Source: Brevibacillus composti
Lineage (GTDB): Bacteria; Bacillota; Bacilli; Brevibacillales; Brevibacillaceae
Assembly (NCBI RefSeq): GCF_016406105.1
Contig: NZ_CP066308.1
Location: 282,501-346,500 of the forward strand
Reading direction: 5' to 3'
Length of the DNA: 64,000 nt
Shown: positions 1-7,941 of the stretch, piece after piece
Layout of the letters: the number at the start of each line of letters is the position of its first letter
Numbering within the stretch: position 1 is the first letter of the stretch
Position numbers and translations under genes: made by a program
The notes under the pieces: generated by a model
Seen by the model: only the letters and a program-made list of their open reading frames with translations
Told to the model about the DNA's origin: nothing
Database searches by the model: none

Positions 1-55
1 GAGCAATCGGCTGTTAACCGATCGGTCGGGGGTTCGAGTCCCTCCCGAGGAGCCA
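1..55 (+). tRNA. tRNA-Asn(GTT), 5' end cut by window edge
   Basis: The D-arm end, anticodon arm with GTT, T arm with GGTTCGAGTCC and a 3' CCA are present. The acceptor 5' half lies before base 1. It is the first of ten clustered tRNAs. Confidence 0.93.
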
Positions 56-63
56 TATCACTC

Positions 64-139
64 GCTCCTGTAGCTCAGTAGGTAGAGCGTTTCCATGGTA
101 AGGAAGAGGTCGCAGGTTCGATTCCTGTCGGGAGCACCA
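64..139 (+). tRNA. tRNA-Thr(GGT)
   Basis: Full cloverleaf: acceptor GCTCCTG pairs with CGGGAGC, the anticodon loop ATGGTAA gives GGT, and CCA is encoded. Confidence 0.94.
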
Positions 140-147
140 TGTAAGAT

Positions 148-224
148 GGCCCGTTGGTGAAGCGGTTTAACACAGCAGCCTTTCACGCTGTCATACAGGG
201 GTTCGAATCCCCTACGGGTCACCA
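148..224 (+). tRNA. tRNA-Glu(TTC)
   Basis: The acceptor strand GGCCCGT pairs with ACGGGTC, the anticodon loop CTTTCAC reads TTC, and CCA is encoded. Confidence 0.93.
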
Positions 225-308
225 TACTACCCCGCAAAGTGAAGGGAATGCTTTGTAGCGACACCGAGCACTTTGCGGGGACCCCAAAACAACTGTTGAG
301 GGGTATCT

Positions 309-384
309 GGAGGCTTAGCTCAGCTGGGAGAGCATCTGCCTTACAAGCAGAGGGTCGGCGGTTCGATCCCGTCAGCCTCCACCA
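309..384 (+). tRNA. tRNA-Val(TAC)
   Basis: The acceptor GGAGGCT pairs with AGCCTCC, the anticodon loop CTTACAA gives TAC, and CCA is encoded. The last 21 bases plus 3 flanking bases are duplicated 156 bp downstream (see the repeat at 520-543). Confidence 0.94.
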
Positions 385-387
385 TAT
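364..387 (+). repeat. direct repeat copy 1 (tRNA-Val 3' end)
   Basis: This 24-bp stretch, CGATCCCGTCAG through CCACCATAT, covers the T-arm 3' strand, acceptor 3' strand, CCA and three flanking bases. It recurs exactly at 520-543. The 132 bp between the copies contain no recognisable gene. Confidence 0.85.
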
Positions 388-519
388 TCTTATTCGCGGC
401 GATCGGAAACGGGATCTCCCGTACCGGTTCACCCTCGATGAAGAACGAGGAGCATTGCTCGGGTACTTCAGATCTTGCTCGCTTGCGAAGATGATTCGAC
501 GCAGTGTCGCAAGTGGAAG

Positions 520-543
520 CGATCCCGTCAGCCTCCACCATAT
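520..543 (+). repeat. direct repeat copy 2 (tRNA-Val 3' end remnant)
   Basis: Exact 24-bp copy of 364-387, without the rest of a tRNA upstream. A second copy of a tRNA 3' end is what integrases leave at attachment sites. A local slippage or tandem duplication event, or a decayed second tRNA-Val gene, would look the same. Confidence 0.8.
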
Positions 544-577
544 CTTGAATCGTTGAACACGTTTTTTTCATTTCAAC

Positions 578-662
578 GGGGAGATAGCGAAGTGGCTAAA
601 CGCGGCAGACTGTAAATCTGCTCCCTCTGGGTTCGGCGGTTCGAATCCGTCTCTCCCCACCA
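578..662 (+). tRNA. tRNA-Tyr(GTA)
   Basis: An 85-nt class II tRNA with a long variable arm. The anticodon loop CTGTAAA gives GTA, the acceptor GGGGAGA pairs with TCTCCCC, and CCA is encoded. Confidence 0.94.
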
Positions 663-677
663 GTTATCCATTATCAT

Positions 678-752
678 TGGGGTATAGCCAAGCGGTAAGG
701 CAACGGACTTTGACTCCGTCATTCCTAGGTTCGAATCCTAGTACCCCAGCCA
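678..752 (+). tRNA. tRNA-Gln(TTG)
   Basis: The acceptor TGGGGTA pairs with TACCCCA, the anticodon loop CTTTGAC gives TTG, and CCA is encoded. Confidence 0.94.
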
Positions 753-760
753 CTTGTTTT

Positions 761-836
761 GAGCCATTAGCTCAGTTGGTAGAGCATCTGACTTTTAATC
801 AGAGGGTCGAAGGTTCGAGTCCTTCATGGCTCACCA
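761..836 (+). tRNA. tRNA-Lys(TTT)
   Basis: The acceptor GAGCCAT pairs with ATGGCTC, the anticodon loop CTTTTAA gives TTT, and CCA is encoded. Confidence 0.94.
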
Positions 837-890
837 GTTCTTTTACCCAAAGGATTTGTACTGTTGAGATTTGCGAATAATAACATACAT

Positions 891-967
891 GTGCCCTTAG
901 CTCAGCTGGATAGAGCGTTTGACTACGAATCAAAAGGTCGGGAGTTCGAATCTCTCAGGGCACGCCA
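891..967 (+). tRNA. tRNA-Arg(ACG)
   Basis: The acceptor GTGCCCT pairs with AGGGCAC. The anticodon loop CTACGAA gives ACG, whose A34 is expected to be edited to inosine. CCA is encoded. Confidence 0.94.
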
Positions 968-996
968 CTTTATTTTACGACGTAAAATGAAGGTGT

Positions 997-1073
997 CGGG
1001 AAGTAGCTCAGCTTGGTAGAGTACTTGGCTTGGGACCAAGGGGTCGCAGGTTCGAATCCTGTCTTCCCGACCA
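997..1073 (+). tRNA. tRNA-Pro(TGG)
   Basis: The acceptor CGGGAAG pairs with CTTCCCG, the anticodon loop CTTGGGA gives TGG, and CCA is encoded. Confidence 0.94.
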
Positions 1074-1133
1074 TTTTTTTTATCCCATGAATGAAATTGG
1101 GATTTGCTTTTTTTTTTAAGACATCCCCATCAT

Positions 1134-1207
1134 GCGGGTGTAGTTCAATGGTAGAACTCCAGCCTTCCAAGCTGGTCGCGTGGGTTCGATTCCCATCACC
1201 CGCTCCA
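1134..1207 (+). tRNA. tRNA-Gly(TCC)
   Basis: The acceptor GCGGGTG pairs with CACCCGC, the anticodon loop CTTCCAA gives TCC, and CCA is encoded. It is the last tRNA of the cluster. Confidence 0.94.
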
Positions 1208-1229
1208 TAACAGAGATGACACCGAAATG

Positions 1230-1250
1230 CAGCCGACGGGCTGTTTTTTT
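1230..1250 (+). terminator. Rho-independent terminator of the tRNA operon
   Basis: CAGCC-GAC-GGGCTG hairpin followed by seven T residues, 23 bp after the last tRNA. Confidence 0.85.
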
Positions 1251-1310
1251 ATGCTTGCAGAAGGCTTGCATGCGGGAGCAGGCGTACTATTTATGCAGAT
1301 TTGTGTCGAG

Positions 1311-1340
1311 TTGAGTCATTTCTCCTTTCAAGGCTACAAT
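1311..1340 (+). promoter_or_regulatory. candidate sigma-A promoter of rocF
   Basis: -35 TTGAGT at 1311-1316, 18-bp spacer, -10 TACAAT at 1335-1340, 38 bp before the arginase start. Confidence 0.55.
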
Positions 1341-1378
1341 AAGTAACAGTAAAGCAGCCCAGGAAAGGAGTCAGGTTC

Positions 1379-2275
1379 ATGAACAAAAACATCAGTATCG
1401 TAGGGGTGCCGCTTGATCTGGGAGCAGATCGTCGCGGTGTAGATATGGGACCTAGTGCGATTCGGTACGCCGGCGTCGTCGCCCGCTTGGAACAAATGGG
1501 CCTGAACATCCAGGACAGAGGAGACATTTCCGTCACCCGACCTCATCGTTTTACGGAAACAGAGAATCACAAATACCTCGACGAAGTGGTTGAGGCCAAT
1601 ACGAAGCTGGCTGAGGTGGTCAGCGAGATCATGCAAGAAGGGCGCTTTCCGCTCGTACTCGGAGGCGATCACAGCATCGCCCTCGGCACCGTGGCCGGCG
1701 TCGCACGCCATAAGAAAAACCTCGGCGTGATCTGGTTCGATGCCCATGGCGACCTCAATACAGGCGAAACCTCTCCGTCAGGAAATATCCACGGCATGCC
1801 GCTGGCTGCAAGCCTCGGATTTGGACATGAGCGGCTGGTCAACATCGGAGGCTTCGCACCAAAGCTGCAACCTGAAAATGTCGTGATTATCGGGGCGCGT
1901 GATTTGGATCGCGGGGAGAGGGAATTGATCAAGCGAATCGGTCTGAAGGTCTTTACGATGCACGAGATCGACAAGCTGGGGATGGCCCGTGTGATGGAAG
2001 AGGCAATCGCGCATGTATCGAGACAGACCGATGGGGTACACCTCAGTCTCGATCTGGATGGTCTGGACCCGCATGACGCCCCAGGCGTAGGCACTCCGGT
2101 CATAGGCGGGATCTCCTACCGTGAAGGGCATTTGGCCCTGGAGATGCTGGCCGAGGCGGATGTTCTCTGTTCTGCGGAATTTGTCGAGGTGAACCCGATT
2201 CTCGACAGGGAAAATGCAACGGCGCGTGTCGCTGTGGCCCTCATGAGCTCCGCCTTTGGAGATAAACTTTTATAA
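1379..2275 (+). CDS. rocF: arginase
   Basis: Hydrolyses L-arginine to ornithine and urea, a cytosolic step of arginine catabolism. All binuclear manganese motifs of the ureohydrolase family are visible: GGDHS near residue 95, DAHGDLN near 120 and SLDLDGLDP near 223, followed by EFVEVNP. The length of 298 aa matches Bacillus RocF. The ATG at 1379 follows an AAAGGAG ribosome site. The gene stands alone between the tRNA terminator and its own terminator, with a sigma-A-like promoter and no visible roc operon partners. Agmatinase is the main alternative, but length and motif spacing favour arginase. Confidence 0.93.
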   Translation: MNKNISIVGVPLDLGADRRGVDMGPSAIRYAGVVARLEQMGLNIQDRGDISVTRPHRFTETENHKYLDEVVEANTKLAEVVSEIMQEGRFPLVLGGDHSIALGTVAGVARHKKNLGVIWFDAHGDLNTGETSPSGNIHGMPLAASLGFGHERLVNIGGFAPKLQPENVVIIGARDLDRGERELIKRIGLKVFTMHEIDKLGMARVMEEAIAHVSRQTDGVHLSLDLDGLDPHDAPGVGTPVIGGISYREGHLALEMLAEADVLCSAEFVEVNPILDRENATARVAVALMSSAFGDKLL

Positions 2276-2276
2276 C

Positions 2277-2309
2277 AAAAAAGGAGAGGCGGGATCCTCT
2301 CCTTTTTCA
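2277..2309 (+). terminator. Rho-independent terminator after rocF
   Basis: AAAGGAGAGG - CGGGAT - CCTCTCCTTT hairpin ending in a T tract. The A run on the 5' side means it could also stop the minus-strand gene at 2350-2499. Confidence 0.9.
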
Positions 2310-2349
2310 TTTCCACATCTTTACATGCGATAGGGAAAGCGGTACATTA

Positions 2350-2499
2350 CTAAGGATGGAGATGCAGTTGGTTGAGCAGGTGGTCAAGGCGTACACTCAG
2401 CTCGATCATGTCGGTCGTGATGGTTTCCTGTTCTTTATACTTTTCATTCAGCTGTTGGCGCAGTTGTTCGATCTGGAGAAGAACATCATCCTGAGTCAT
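2350..2499 (-). CDS. Spo0E-like sporulation phosphatase, 49 aa
   Basis: A short minus-strand gene whose product begins MTQDDVLLQIEQLR and contains the SVRLD signature (residues 35-39) typical of Spo0E-family aspartyl-phosphate phosphatases (SxxLD). Members of this family dephosphorylate Spo0A~P and so delay sporulation. The predicted protein is two helices joined by a short turn, the usual architecture and size of the small Spo0E/Yisi/Ynzd type. The start ATG is preceded by AAGGAGTGTGAACAAA, an excellent ribosome site. It lies convergent to rocF and divergent from sigW. The exact phosphatase target cannot be read from sequence. Confidence 0.82.
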   Translation of the reverse strand: MTQDDVLLQIEQLRQQLNEKYKEQETITTDMIELSVRLDHLLNQLHLHP

Positions 2500-2618
2500 T
2501 TTGTTCACACTCCTTAACCGATAGGATCAAAAAGGTGCCATCACTACTATAGAAAGACAACCCCCATTTTATGCCTGTTATTCCCGAAAAAATGGCGGTG
2601 TGCACCCACACCTAAATT

Positions 2619-2646
2619 TGAAACCATATGCAGTATCAATCGTATA
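2619..2646 (+). promoter_or_regulatory. SigW-type autoregulatory promoter
   Basis: TGAAAC at 2619-2624, a 16-bp spacer, and CGTA at 2641-2644 match the Bacillus ECF SigW consensus. It lies 30 bp before sigW, as expected for autoregulation. Confidence 0.85.
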
Positions 2647-2676
2647 TAAGAAATACGGTATTGCGGGGAGGATCGC

Positions 2677-3240
2677 ATGGAGTTTGTAGAAAAACGATTA
2701 ACGCAGCGTGCCAAGAGCGGAGACCGCGAAGCGTTTGCTGAGTTAATCGATATATATAAAGACAAGATATTTCAGCTCGCATACCGGATGGTGGGCAACC
2801 GTCAGGATGCAGAGGATATTGCGCAAGAGACTTTTTTGCGGGTCTACGCGAACTTGCACACATACGACGAGAATTTCAAATTTTCCACGTGGATTTACCG
2901 CATAGCGACCAATTTGTGCATTGACCGCGGGAGAAAAAAGCGGCCTGACTTTTCCCTGGATGAAGAAGTCGAACCGGGACAGGGGATGGACTGGTATTCC
3001 CGCCTGTCTTCCAACGAAAAAAACCCTGCGGACAAAGTGGTCACACAAGAATTGCAGGAAACGGTGCAGGAGGCTTTGACACATCTGTCACCCAAGTATC
3101 GGTCGATTATGATTTTGCGTTATATCGAGGACCTGTCGCTGCAGGAGATCAGTGAGATCGTCAAGCTGCCGGTCACGACGATAAAAACCCGTATCCATCG
3201 AGGACGGGAAGCACTGCGCAGCAAGCTGCGATTCATGTAA
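2677..3240 (+). CDS. sigW: ECF sigma factor SigW
   Basis: An RNA polymerase sigma factor for the cell-envelope stress response. The 187-aa protein has sigma region 2 (residues about 22-90: MVGNRQDAEDIAQETFLRVY, then FSTWIYRIATNLCIDRGR) and region 4 (about 130-185: LSPKYRSIMILRYIEDLSLQEISEI, then TTIKTRIHRGREALR). The ATG at 2677 follows a GGGGAGGATCGC ribosome site. It is followed 16 bp later by its anti-sigma factor, and its promoter carries its own recognition sequence. The gene order sigW-rsiW-cdaA-cdaR-glmM matches Bacillus subtilis, which supports the name. Confidence 0.95.
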   Translation: MEFVEKRLTQRAKSGDREAFAELIDIYKDKIFQLAYRMVGNRQDAEDIAQETFLRVYANLHTYDENFKFSTWIYRIATNLCIDRGRKKRPDFSLDEEVEPGQGMDWYSRLSSNEKNPADKVVTQELQETVQEALTHLSPKYRSIMILRYIEDLSLQEISEIVKLPVTTIKTRIHRGREALRSKLRFM

Positions 3241-3256
3241 GAAAGGAGTAGTCACG

Positions 3257-3880
3257 ATGGAATGCCGAGAAATGATCGTCCTCATTCACGAGTTTCTGGA
3301 TGAAGACATTGACGAATTGTCCAATCAGCAGCTGCAGTCCCACCTAAAAACATGTGGCTCTTGTCGTCGACATCTTCATGAGCTGCAAAAAGCGATCGCC
3401 TTTTTACAAAGTGCGTCTCATATACACGTCTCTGCGGATTTTACATCCCGGGTAGTGGCGAAGCTGCCTGCGCCGACCAAGAAAAAGCGGTTTTCCGCCT
3501 GGTTGCGCAACCATCCATTTCTTACAGCGGCCGCGGTCTTTCTCTTTTTGATGACGGGCAGCGCGATTGCCTCGTGGTACGAACGGGACAATACCCTGCA
3601 AATCGCTTCCTCCAGCATGGATAAGCTGAAAATCGACCGTTCGCGCAATGTGGTGGTGGTGCCCGCGGGTACGACGATTGATGGCGATCTGGTCGTACGG
3701 AATGGGAATGTCGAAGTGCTGGGAGAAGTGAGAGGGAATGTCGTGGCCATCGAGGGCAAGGTGATCCTGGCGTCTACAGCACAGGTCGCCGGCAGCGCCG
3801 AATCGATCGAGGCTATCTTCGATTGGATCTGGTATGAGGTGAAAAATATTGGAAATGACTTGCTTCCCATCTTCCCATAA
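3257..3880 (+). CDS. rsiW: anti-sigma-W factor RsiW with bactofilin-like extracellular end
   Basis: A membrane anti-sigma factor that holds SigW inactive until cleaved by site-1/site-2 type proteases. The cytoplasmic zinc-binding anti-sigma motif is seen as HLKTCGSC (residues about 29-36) with an upstream conserved His. One membrane helix lies near residues 88-106. The extracellular part contains a stretch of GxVxGxV-like strands (IDGDLVVRNGNVEVLGEV) resembling polymer-forming (bactofilin-like) repeats. The ATG follows GAAAGGAGTAGTCACG. The length of 207 aa is close to B. subtilis RsiW (208 aa). Confidence 0.92.
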   Translation: MECREMIVLIHEFLDEDIDELSNQQLQSHLKTCGSCRRHLHELQKAIAFLQSASHIHVSADFTSRVVAKLPAPTKKKRFSAWLRNHPFLTAAAVFLFLMTGSAIASWYERDNTLQIASSSMDKLKIDRSRNVVVVPAGTTIDGDLVVRNGNVEVLGEVRGNVVAIEGKVILASTAQVAGSAESIEAIFDWIWYEVKNIGNDLLPIFP

Positions 3881-3906
3881 GAGAAAATAAAGAGTACAAG
3901 ATGTTC

Positions 3907-3933
3907 AGCACGGCGCGAGAAGCCGTGCTTTTT
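3907..3933 (+). terminator. Rho-independent terminator after rsiW
   Basis: AGCACGGC - GCGAGAA - GCCGTGCT hairpin followed by TTTT, which separates sigW-rsiW from cdaA. Confidence 0.85.
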
Positions 3934-3987
3934 CCGCAGGGATTCAAGCGACTGCATTGAGATGGAGCGAGACATGGGGGCTTCGTT

Positions 3988-4806
3988 ATGATATCACTGG
4001 ACTATGGAGATATATTGCGGTATGGGATCGACATTCTGTTGGTCACGTACGTGATTTATAAATTGATCATGCTGATCCGCGGGACGCGTGCTGTACAGCT
4101 GCTCAAGGGGATCATGGTCATTATCATCACTTGGCTGGCAAGCAAGTATTTTCAGCTCACCACCCTGCACTGGCTGATGTCGCAAGCCTTTACCTTCGGG
4201 GTGCTGGCGATCGTCATCATCTTTCAGCCGGAGCTGCGCCGGGCGTTGGAACAGCTCGGGAGAGGAAAGCTTTTTTCGCGAACGAATGCCATCCAGGATG
4301 AAGAAATCGTGGCGAGGGTGGTGCAGGAGGTATGCAAGGCCGTCACGTATATGGCGAAGCGCCGGATCGGAGCGCTGATCGTCATCGAGAGGGAAACCGG
4401 CCTGAATGACTTCGTCGAGACAGGAATTGCCATAAACGGCCGAGTCAGTTCTGAACTGTTAATCAATATTTTTATTCCGAATACGCCATTGCACGATGGG
4501 GCGGTCATCATGAGAAAAGACGTCATTTTGGCAGCAGCGAGTTATTTGCCCCTTTCTGAAAACAGCACCATCTCCAAAGAGCTAGGCACCCGTCACCGCG
4601 CCGCTATCGGGGTAAGCGAGGTCTCTGACGGCATGGCCATCGTGGTGTCGGAGGAGACGGGACAGGTTTCCTTTACGGCAAACGGGCAAATGAACCGAAA
4701 TCTGACCGAGGAGCAGTTGGCCGAACTGCTTACCGGGAAGCTGCATCCGGCCCTGAAGAGCAAATCTGGCAGTCTGTGGCAGTGGAGGCGAAAACTCAAT
4801 GGATAA
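3988..4806 (+). CDS. cdaA: diadenylate cyclase CdaA
   Basis: Makes cyclic di-AMP from two ATP at the membrane. Three hydrophobic N-terminal helices (residues about 10-80) precede a DAC domain carrying the two family motifs, LHDGAVI (near 170) and GTRHRAAIG (near 200). The 272-aa length matches CdaA/YbbP of B. subtilis (273 aa). It overlaps cdaR by 8 bp, and glmM follows; these three form the conserved cdaA-cdaR-glmM operon in which CdaR and GlmM modulate cyclase activity. The ATG at 3988 is preceded by GGGGGCTTCGTT, a modest ribosome site. Confidence 0.96.
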   Translation: MISLDYGDILRYGIDILLVTYVIYKLIMLIRGTRAVQLLKGIMVIIITWLASKYFQLTTLHWLMSQAFTFGVLAIVIIFQPELRRALEQLGRGKLFSRTNAIQDEEIVARVVQEVCKAVTYMAKRRIGALIVIERETGLNDFVETGIAINGRVSSELLINIFIPNTPLHDGAVIMRKDVILAAASYLPLSENSTISKELGTRHRAAIGVSEVSDGMAIVVSEETGQVSFTANGQMNRNLTEEQLAELLTGKLHPALKSKSGSLWQWRRKLNG

Positions 4807-6040
4807 GTGGATAAACAGTCATTGGTTTGCGCGTGTGGTTGCTCTTTTGTTGGCTGTCATGCTGTGGACGGTGGTCAACCTGGAGGGGGAATCCGCCACT
4901 TCGACCGATTCCGCCCCGCCTCTTTTGATAGACAGTGTCGTACTGCATGTGAAATACGATACCGATCGCTTCTATGTGGCCAAGATGCCGCGAACGGTGC
5001 AGCTCGCACTGGAGACAAACAATCCGTTTTACAAGCATAATCTGCTCCCGCAAGACTCCCGCGAAGTATACGTGGATCTGATGGACAAAGGGAAGGGGAC
5101 GCACCGCGTTCCGGTCCAGCACAAAGGCTTTCCCGACGATGTGAGGGTGGGTGTCATTCCGAACATCGTCGAGGTGACGCTGGAGGAAAAGAAAACGGTC
5201 GAGCGGGAGGTCACCGTGGAGCTGCTGGGACAGGTGGCGCCTGGGTACAAAGCCGGAGAGCCTTTGGTCAAGCCGTTCCGGGTCCTGGTGCGCGTGCCGG
5301 AGAGCCAGGCTGATCGGGTGGCAGCGGTCAAAGCTCCGGTCGATCTCGAAGGGGCGACCTCGCCGATCAAAACCACGGTGCCGCTGAAGGTCATGGACAA
5401 GTCGGGCAATACCTTGCAGGGAGCGGAAGTGATTCCGCTCACGGCGGAGGTGAGCGTGCCCGTCACCAGTCCGTATGTCCAGGTGCCCATTAAATTAAAC
5501 TTGACGAATGAATTGCCCGATGGCTATAGTTTGGCTAGTGTGGAAACGAATGTGGATGAGGTAACGGTGTACGGTCCGAAAGAAGTCATCGATGCGCTGA
5601 AGCCGGAGACGTACCCGGGTCCGGAAGTGGATCTCAGTGACATTACCTCAGATCGTCTGATTGAGCGGAAGATGCCGGTCTTGGAGAACATCGTCAAGGT
5701 GGAGCCGGATTACCTGAAGATTGCCCTGAAGGTCGTACCGTCCGCCACCAAACGAATGGAGAAGCTGCCCATCCGGATCAGCGGCCTCGCTGAAGATATG
5801 CAGGCGCGCGTGCTCTCCGCCGATGGACAGGAAATGTCCACGATGGACGTGGATGCGGTTGGCGCACCGTCCATCCTGGAGACACTAAGACCAGAAGATG
5901 TGCAGGTCTTGGTGGATGTCAGCAACATGCCGGCTGGGGTGTACGAGGTTCCTGTCACTTATATTTTCAATCAGCCGGATTACGTGAAGCCGGCCAAGAA
6001 CGTCATCACGAAAGTCACAGTCGAAATCACCAAAAGATAG
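4799..6040 (+). CDS. cdaR: CdaA regulatory protein CdaR (YbbR)
   Basis: A membrane-anchored extracytoplasmic regulator of CdaA. It has one N-terminal membrane helix ([19 protein letters not shown], residues 8-26) followed by repeated YbbR domains, recognisable by recurring beta segments such as [17 protein letters not shown] and [10 protein letters not shown]. Its 413 aa are shorter than B. subtilis CdaR (483 aa), consistent with four YbbR domains. It starts inside the end of cdaA, so translation is coupled, and glmM follows 47 bp later. Known function comes from family work, not from this sequence. Confidence 0.94.
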   Translation: MDKWINSHWFARVVALLLAVMLWTVVNLEGESATSTDSAPPLLIDSVVLHVKYDTDRFYVAKMPRTVQLALETNNPFYKHNLLPQDSREVYVDLMDKGKGTHRVPVQHKGFPDDVRVGVIPNIVEVTLEEKKTVEREVTVELLGQVAPGYKAGEPLVKPFRVLVRVPESQADRVAAVKAPVDLEGATSPIKTTVPLKVMDKSGNTLQGAEVIPLTAEVSVPVTSPYVQVPIKLNLTNELPDGYSLASVETNVDEVTVYGPKEVIDALKPETYPGPEVDLSDITSDRLIERKMPVLENIVKVEPDYLKIALKVVPSATKRMEKLPIRISGLAEDMQARVLSADGQEMSTMDVDAVGAPSILETLRPEDVQVLVDVSNMPAGVYEVPVTYIFNQPDYVKPAKNVITKVTVEITKR

Positions 6041-6087
6041 TTCTGGGCATAAGCTGTTTTGTACAAGGAAAGAAAAGAGGGACAAAC

Positions 6088-7434
6088 ATGGGGAAGTATT
6101 TCGGAACAGATGGTGTGCGCGGAGTCGCCAATGCGCAGTTGACGCCGGAGTTGGCGTTTCGTATCGGCCGCATAGGCGGGTATGTTCTCACCAGACATAG
6201 ACAGGAAGGCAAGCCCAAGGTAGTGATCGGGCGCGATACGCGGATCTCCGGTCAGATGCTGGAGAGCGCGCTGCTGTCCGGTCTCCTCTCGGTTGGAGCG
6301 GAAGTGGTCCGGTTGGGTGTCATCTCTACTTCTGGAGTGGCGTATCTCACGCGGGCTCTGGGAGCGGATGCCGGTGTCATGATTTCGGCTTCTCACAACC
6401 CCTTCCCGGATAATGGGATTAAATTTTTCGGAAGCAATGGCTTCAAGCTGTCGGATGAGGTGGAGGCGGAGATCGAGCAGTATCTGGATGCTGCCGAGGA
6501 TACGCTGCCGCGTCCGACTGGCGAGAACATCGGAGCGGTGCTGGATTTTTTGGAGGGGGGACAAAAGTACCTCTCTCACCTGAAGGGTACTGTTTCGGAG
6601 CGCTTTGACGGCATGAAGGTCGTGCTCGATTGTGCCAACGGTGCAGTCTCTTCGCTGGCAGCCCGCCTGTTCGCCGACGTGGAGGCGGAAGTCGTCACCA
6701 TCGGGGCGAATCCAAACGGCGTCAATATCAACGAACAATGCGGATCGACCCATCCTGAACGCTTGCAGGAGGAGGTCCTGAAGCACAAGGCGCATCTGGG
6801 CCTGTCTTTTGACGGGGATGCGGATCGCTGTATCGCCGTGGATGAGAATGGCGAAATCGTCGATGGGGATTACATCATGGCGATTTGCGCACGTGCTCTC
6901 AAGGCAAAAGGGAAGCTGAACAACAACACCGTCGTGACGACAGTCATGGCCAACATGGGCTTCTTCAAAGGCATGGAGGAATGCGGGATCAATACGACCA
7001 AAACGGCCGTAGGGGACCGCTACGTCGTGGAAGAGATGCTGCGCGGGGGCTACAACCTCGGCGGCGAGCAATCCGGCCACATCGTCTTCCTCGATTACAA
7101 CACCACGGGAGACGGCCTGCTCACTGGCCTGCAGCTTTTGAACATTATCAAGGAATCAGGAAAGCCGCTGTCCGAGCTGAAGCAGGTTATGGTCAAATAC
7201 CCGCAGCTGTTGGTCAACGTCCGCGTGGAAGACAAGAACAAGCTGAACGGCAACGAAGCGATCGAACAGGCGATCCGGGAAGTGGAAGCCAAGCTGGCTG
7301 GCAACGGCCGCGTCCTCGTCCGTCCATCCGGTACGGAGCCGATTGTGCGCGTCATGGCGGAAGGCCCGGACGAAGCGCAGCTGGAAGAGCTGGTCAACGA
7401 AATCGTCGAAGTCGTGAAAAAGGAACTCGTCTAA
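6088..7434 (+). CDS. glmM: phosphoglucosamine mutase
   Basis: Interconverts glucosamine-6-P and glucosamine-1-P in the UDP-GlcNAc pathway for cell wall synthesis. The catalytic phosphoserine loop SASHNP covers residues 100-105 (Ser102), the metal loop DGDADR lies near 241, and the C-terminal phosphate-binding [11 protein letters not shown] near 410. Its 448 aa equal the B. subtilis length. The ATG follows AGAAAAGAGGGAC. It ends the cdaA-cdaR-glmM unit and is followed by a terminator, with glmS downstream providing the substrate. Confidence 0.97.
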   Translation: MGKYFGTDGVRGVANAQLTPELAFRIGRIGGYVLTRHRQEGKPKVVIGRDTRISGQMLESALLSGLLSVGAEVVRLGVISTSGVAYLTRALGADAGVMISASHNPFPDNGIKFFGSNGFKLSDEVEAEIEQYLDAAEDTLPRPTGENIGAVLDFLEGGQKYLSHLKGTVSERFDGMKVVLDCANGAVSSLAARLFADVEAEVVTIGANPNGVNINEQCGSTHPERLQEEVLKHKAHLGLSFDGDADRCIAVDENGEIVDGDYIMAICARALKAKGKLNNNTVVTTVMANMGFFKGMEECGINTTKTAVGDRYVVEEMLRGGYNLGGEQSGHIVFLDYNTTGDGLLTGLQLLNIIKESGKPLSELKQVMVKYPQLLVNVRVEDKNKLNGNEAIEQAIREVEAKLAGNGRVLVRPSGTEPIVRVMAEGPDEAQLEELVNEIVEVVKKELV

Positions 7435-7439
7435 TTTGC

Positions 7440-7475
7440 GAGGGGGGGTGGTACGATGCCACTCCCTTTTGCATA
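7440..7475 (+). terminator. Rho-independent terminator after glmM
   Basis: GGGGGGTGG - TACGATG - CCACTCCC hairpin followed by TTTTG. Confidence 0.8.
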
Positions 7476-7549
7476 CAAGTATTACAGGCTCCCAATTTAG
7501 TGCTGACCGTCCCGCTTTGCTGGCGAGTGCGATTATGACAAAAGAATGA

Positions 7550-7578
7550 TTGTGAAGCCCGTCCAGTTGTGATAAAGT
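7550..7578 (+). promoter_or_regulatory. candidate sigma-A promoter of glmS
   Basis: -35 TTGTGA at 7550-7555, 17-bp spacer, -10 TAAAGT at 7573-7578. It lies about 85 bp before the ribozyme cleavage site. Confidence 0.55.
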
Positions 7579-7662
7579 GTGGAATGTGCCTGGGCTGACA
7601 AGAAAAAGGGGGAATGTCCGGAAAAGAAAAACAGCGACTGAATCGAGAAAAACGGTAGGATA

Positions 7663-7815
7663 AGCGCCAGCACTACAGCTGCCCGACGTGGAGTGTAGTG
7701 GACGAGGTGGAGGTTTATCGAAGAGTTCGGCGGATGCCTCCCGGTCGGATATCGCGGCCGCGGAGCGCGGGGGCAAAACAACAGGGCAACTTGTTGCACA
7801 AGACCCGCGCACGAT
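7663..7815 (+). ncRNA. glmS ribozyme/riboswitch
   Basis: A self-cleaving RNA in the glmS leader that uses glucosamine-6-phosphate as cofactor and lowers GlmS production when it is abundant. The conserved core is plain: AGCGCCAG at the cleavage site (cut before G7664), ACGAGGTGGAGGTTTATCGA, TTCGGCGGATGCCTCCCGG, GGGCAACTTGTTGCACAAGA and the final CGCGCACG. The stem near 7790 is closed by GGGCAACTTGTTGC. The glmS start lies about 127 bp further on. Confidence 0.97.
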
Positions 7816-7941
7816 ATCAATTTTTTTGTGAAACAGATCGTGTTACCAAATAGACAACAAGACAACGGAATGGCGGGGGCGCAACCCCCGTACCATCGAC
7901 ACCGGGTTGTGTCCCCGCCTACGGGAAGGGGACTTGCAAAC

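Noticed and set aside
58..1170. Short open frames across the tRNA cluster
   Set aside because: They overlap well-formed tRNA genes and have no ribosome sites.
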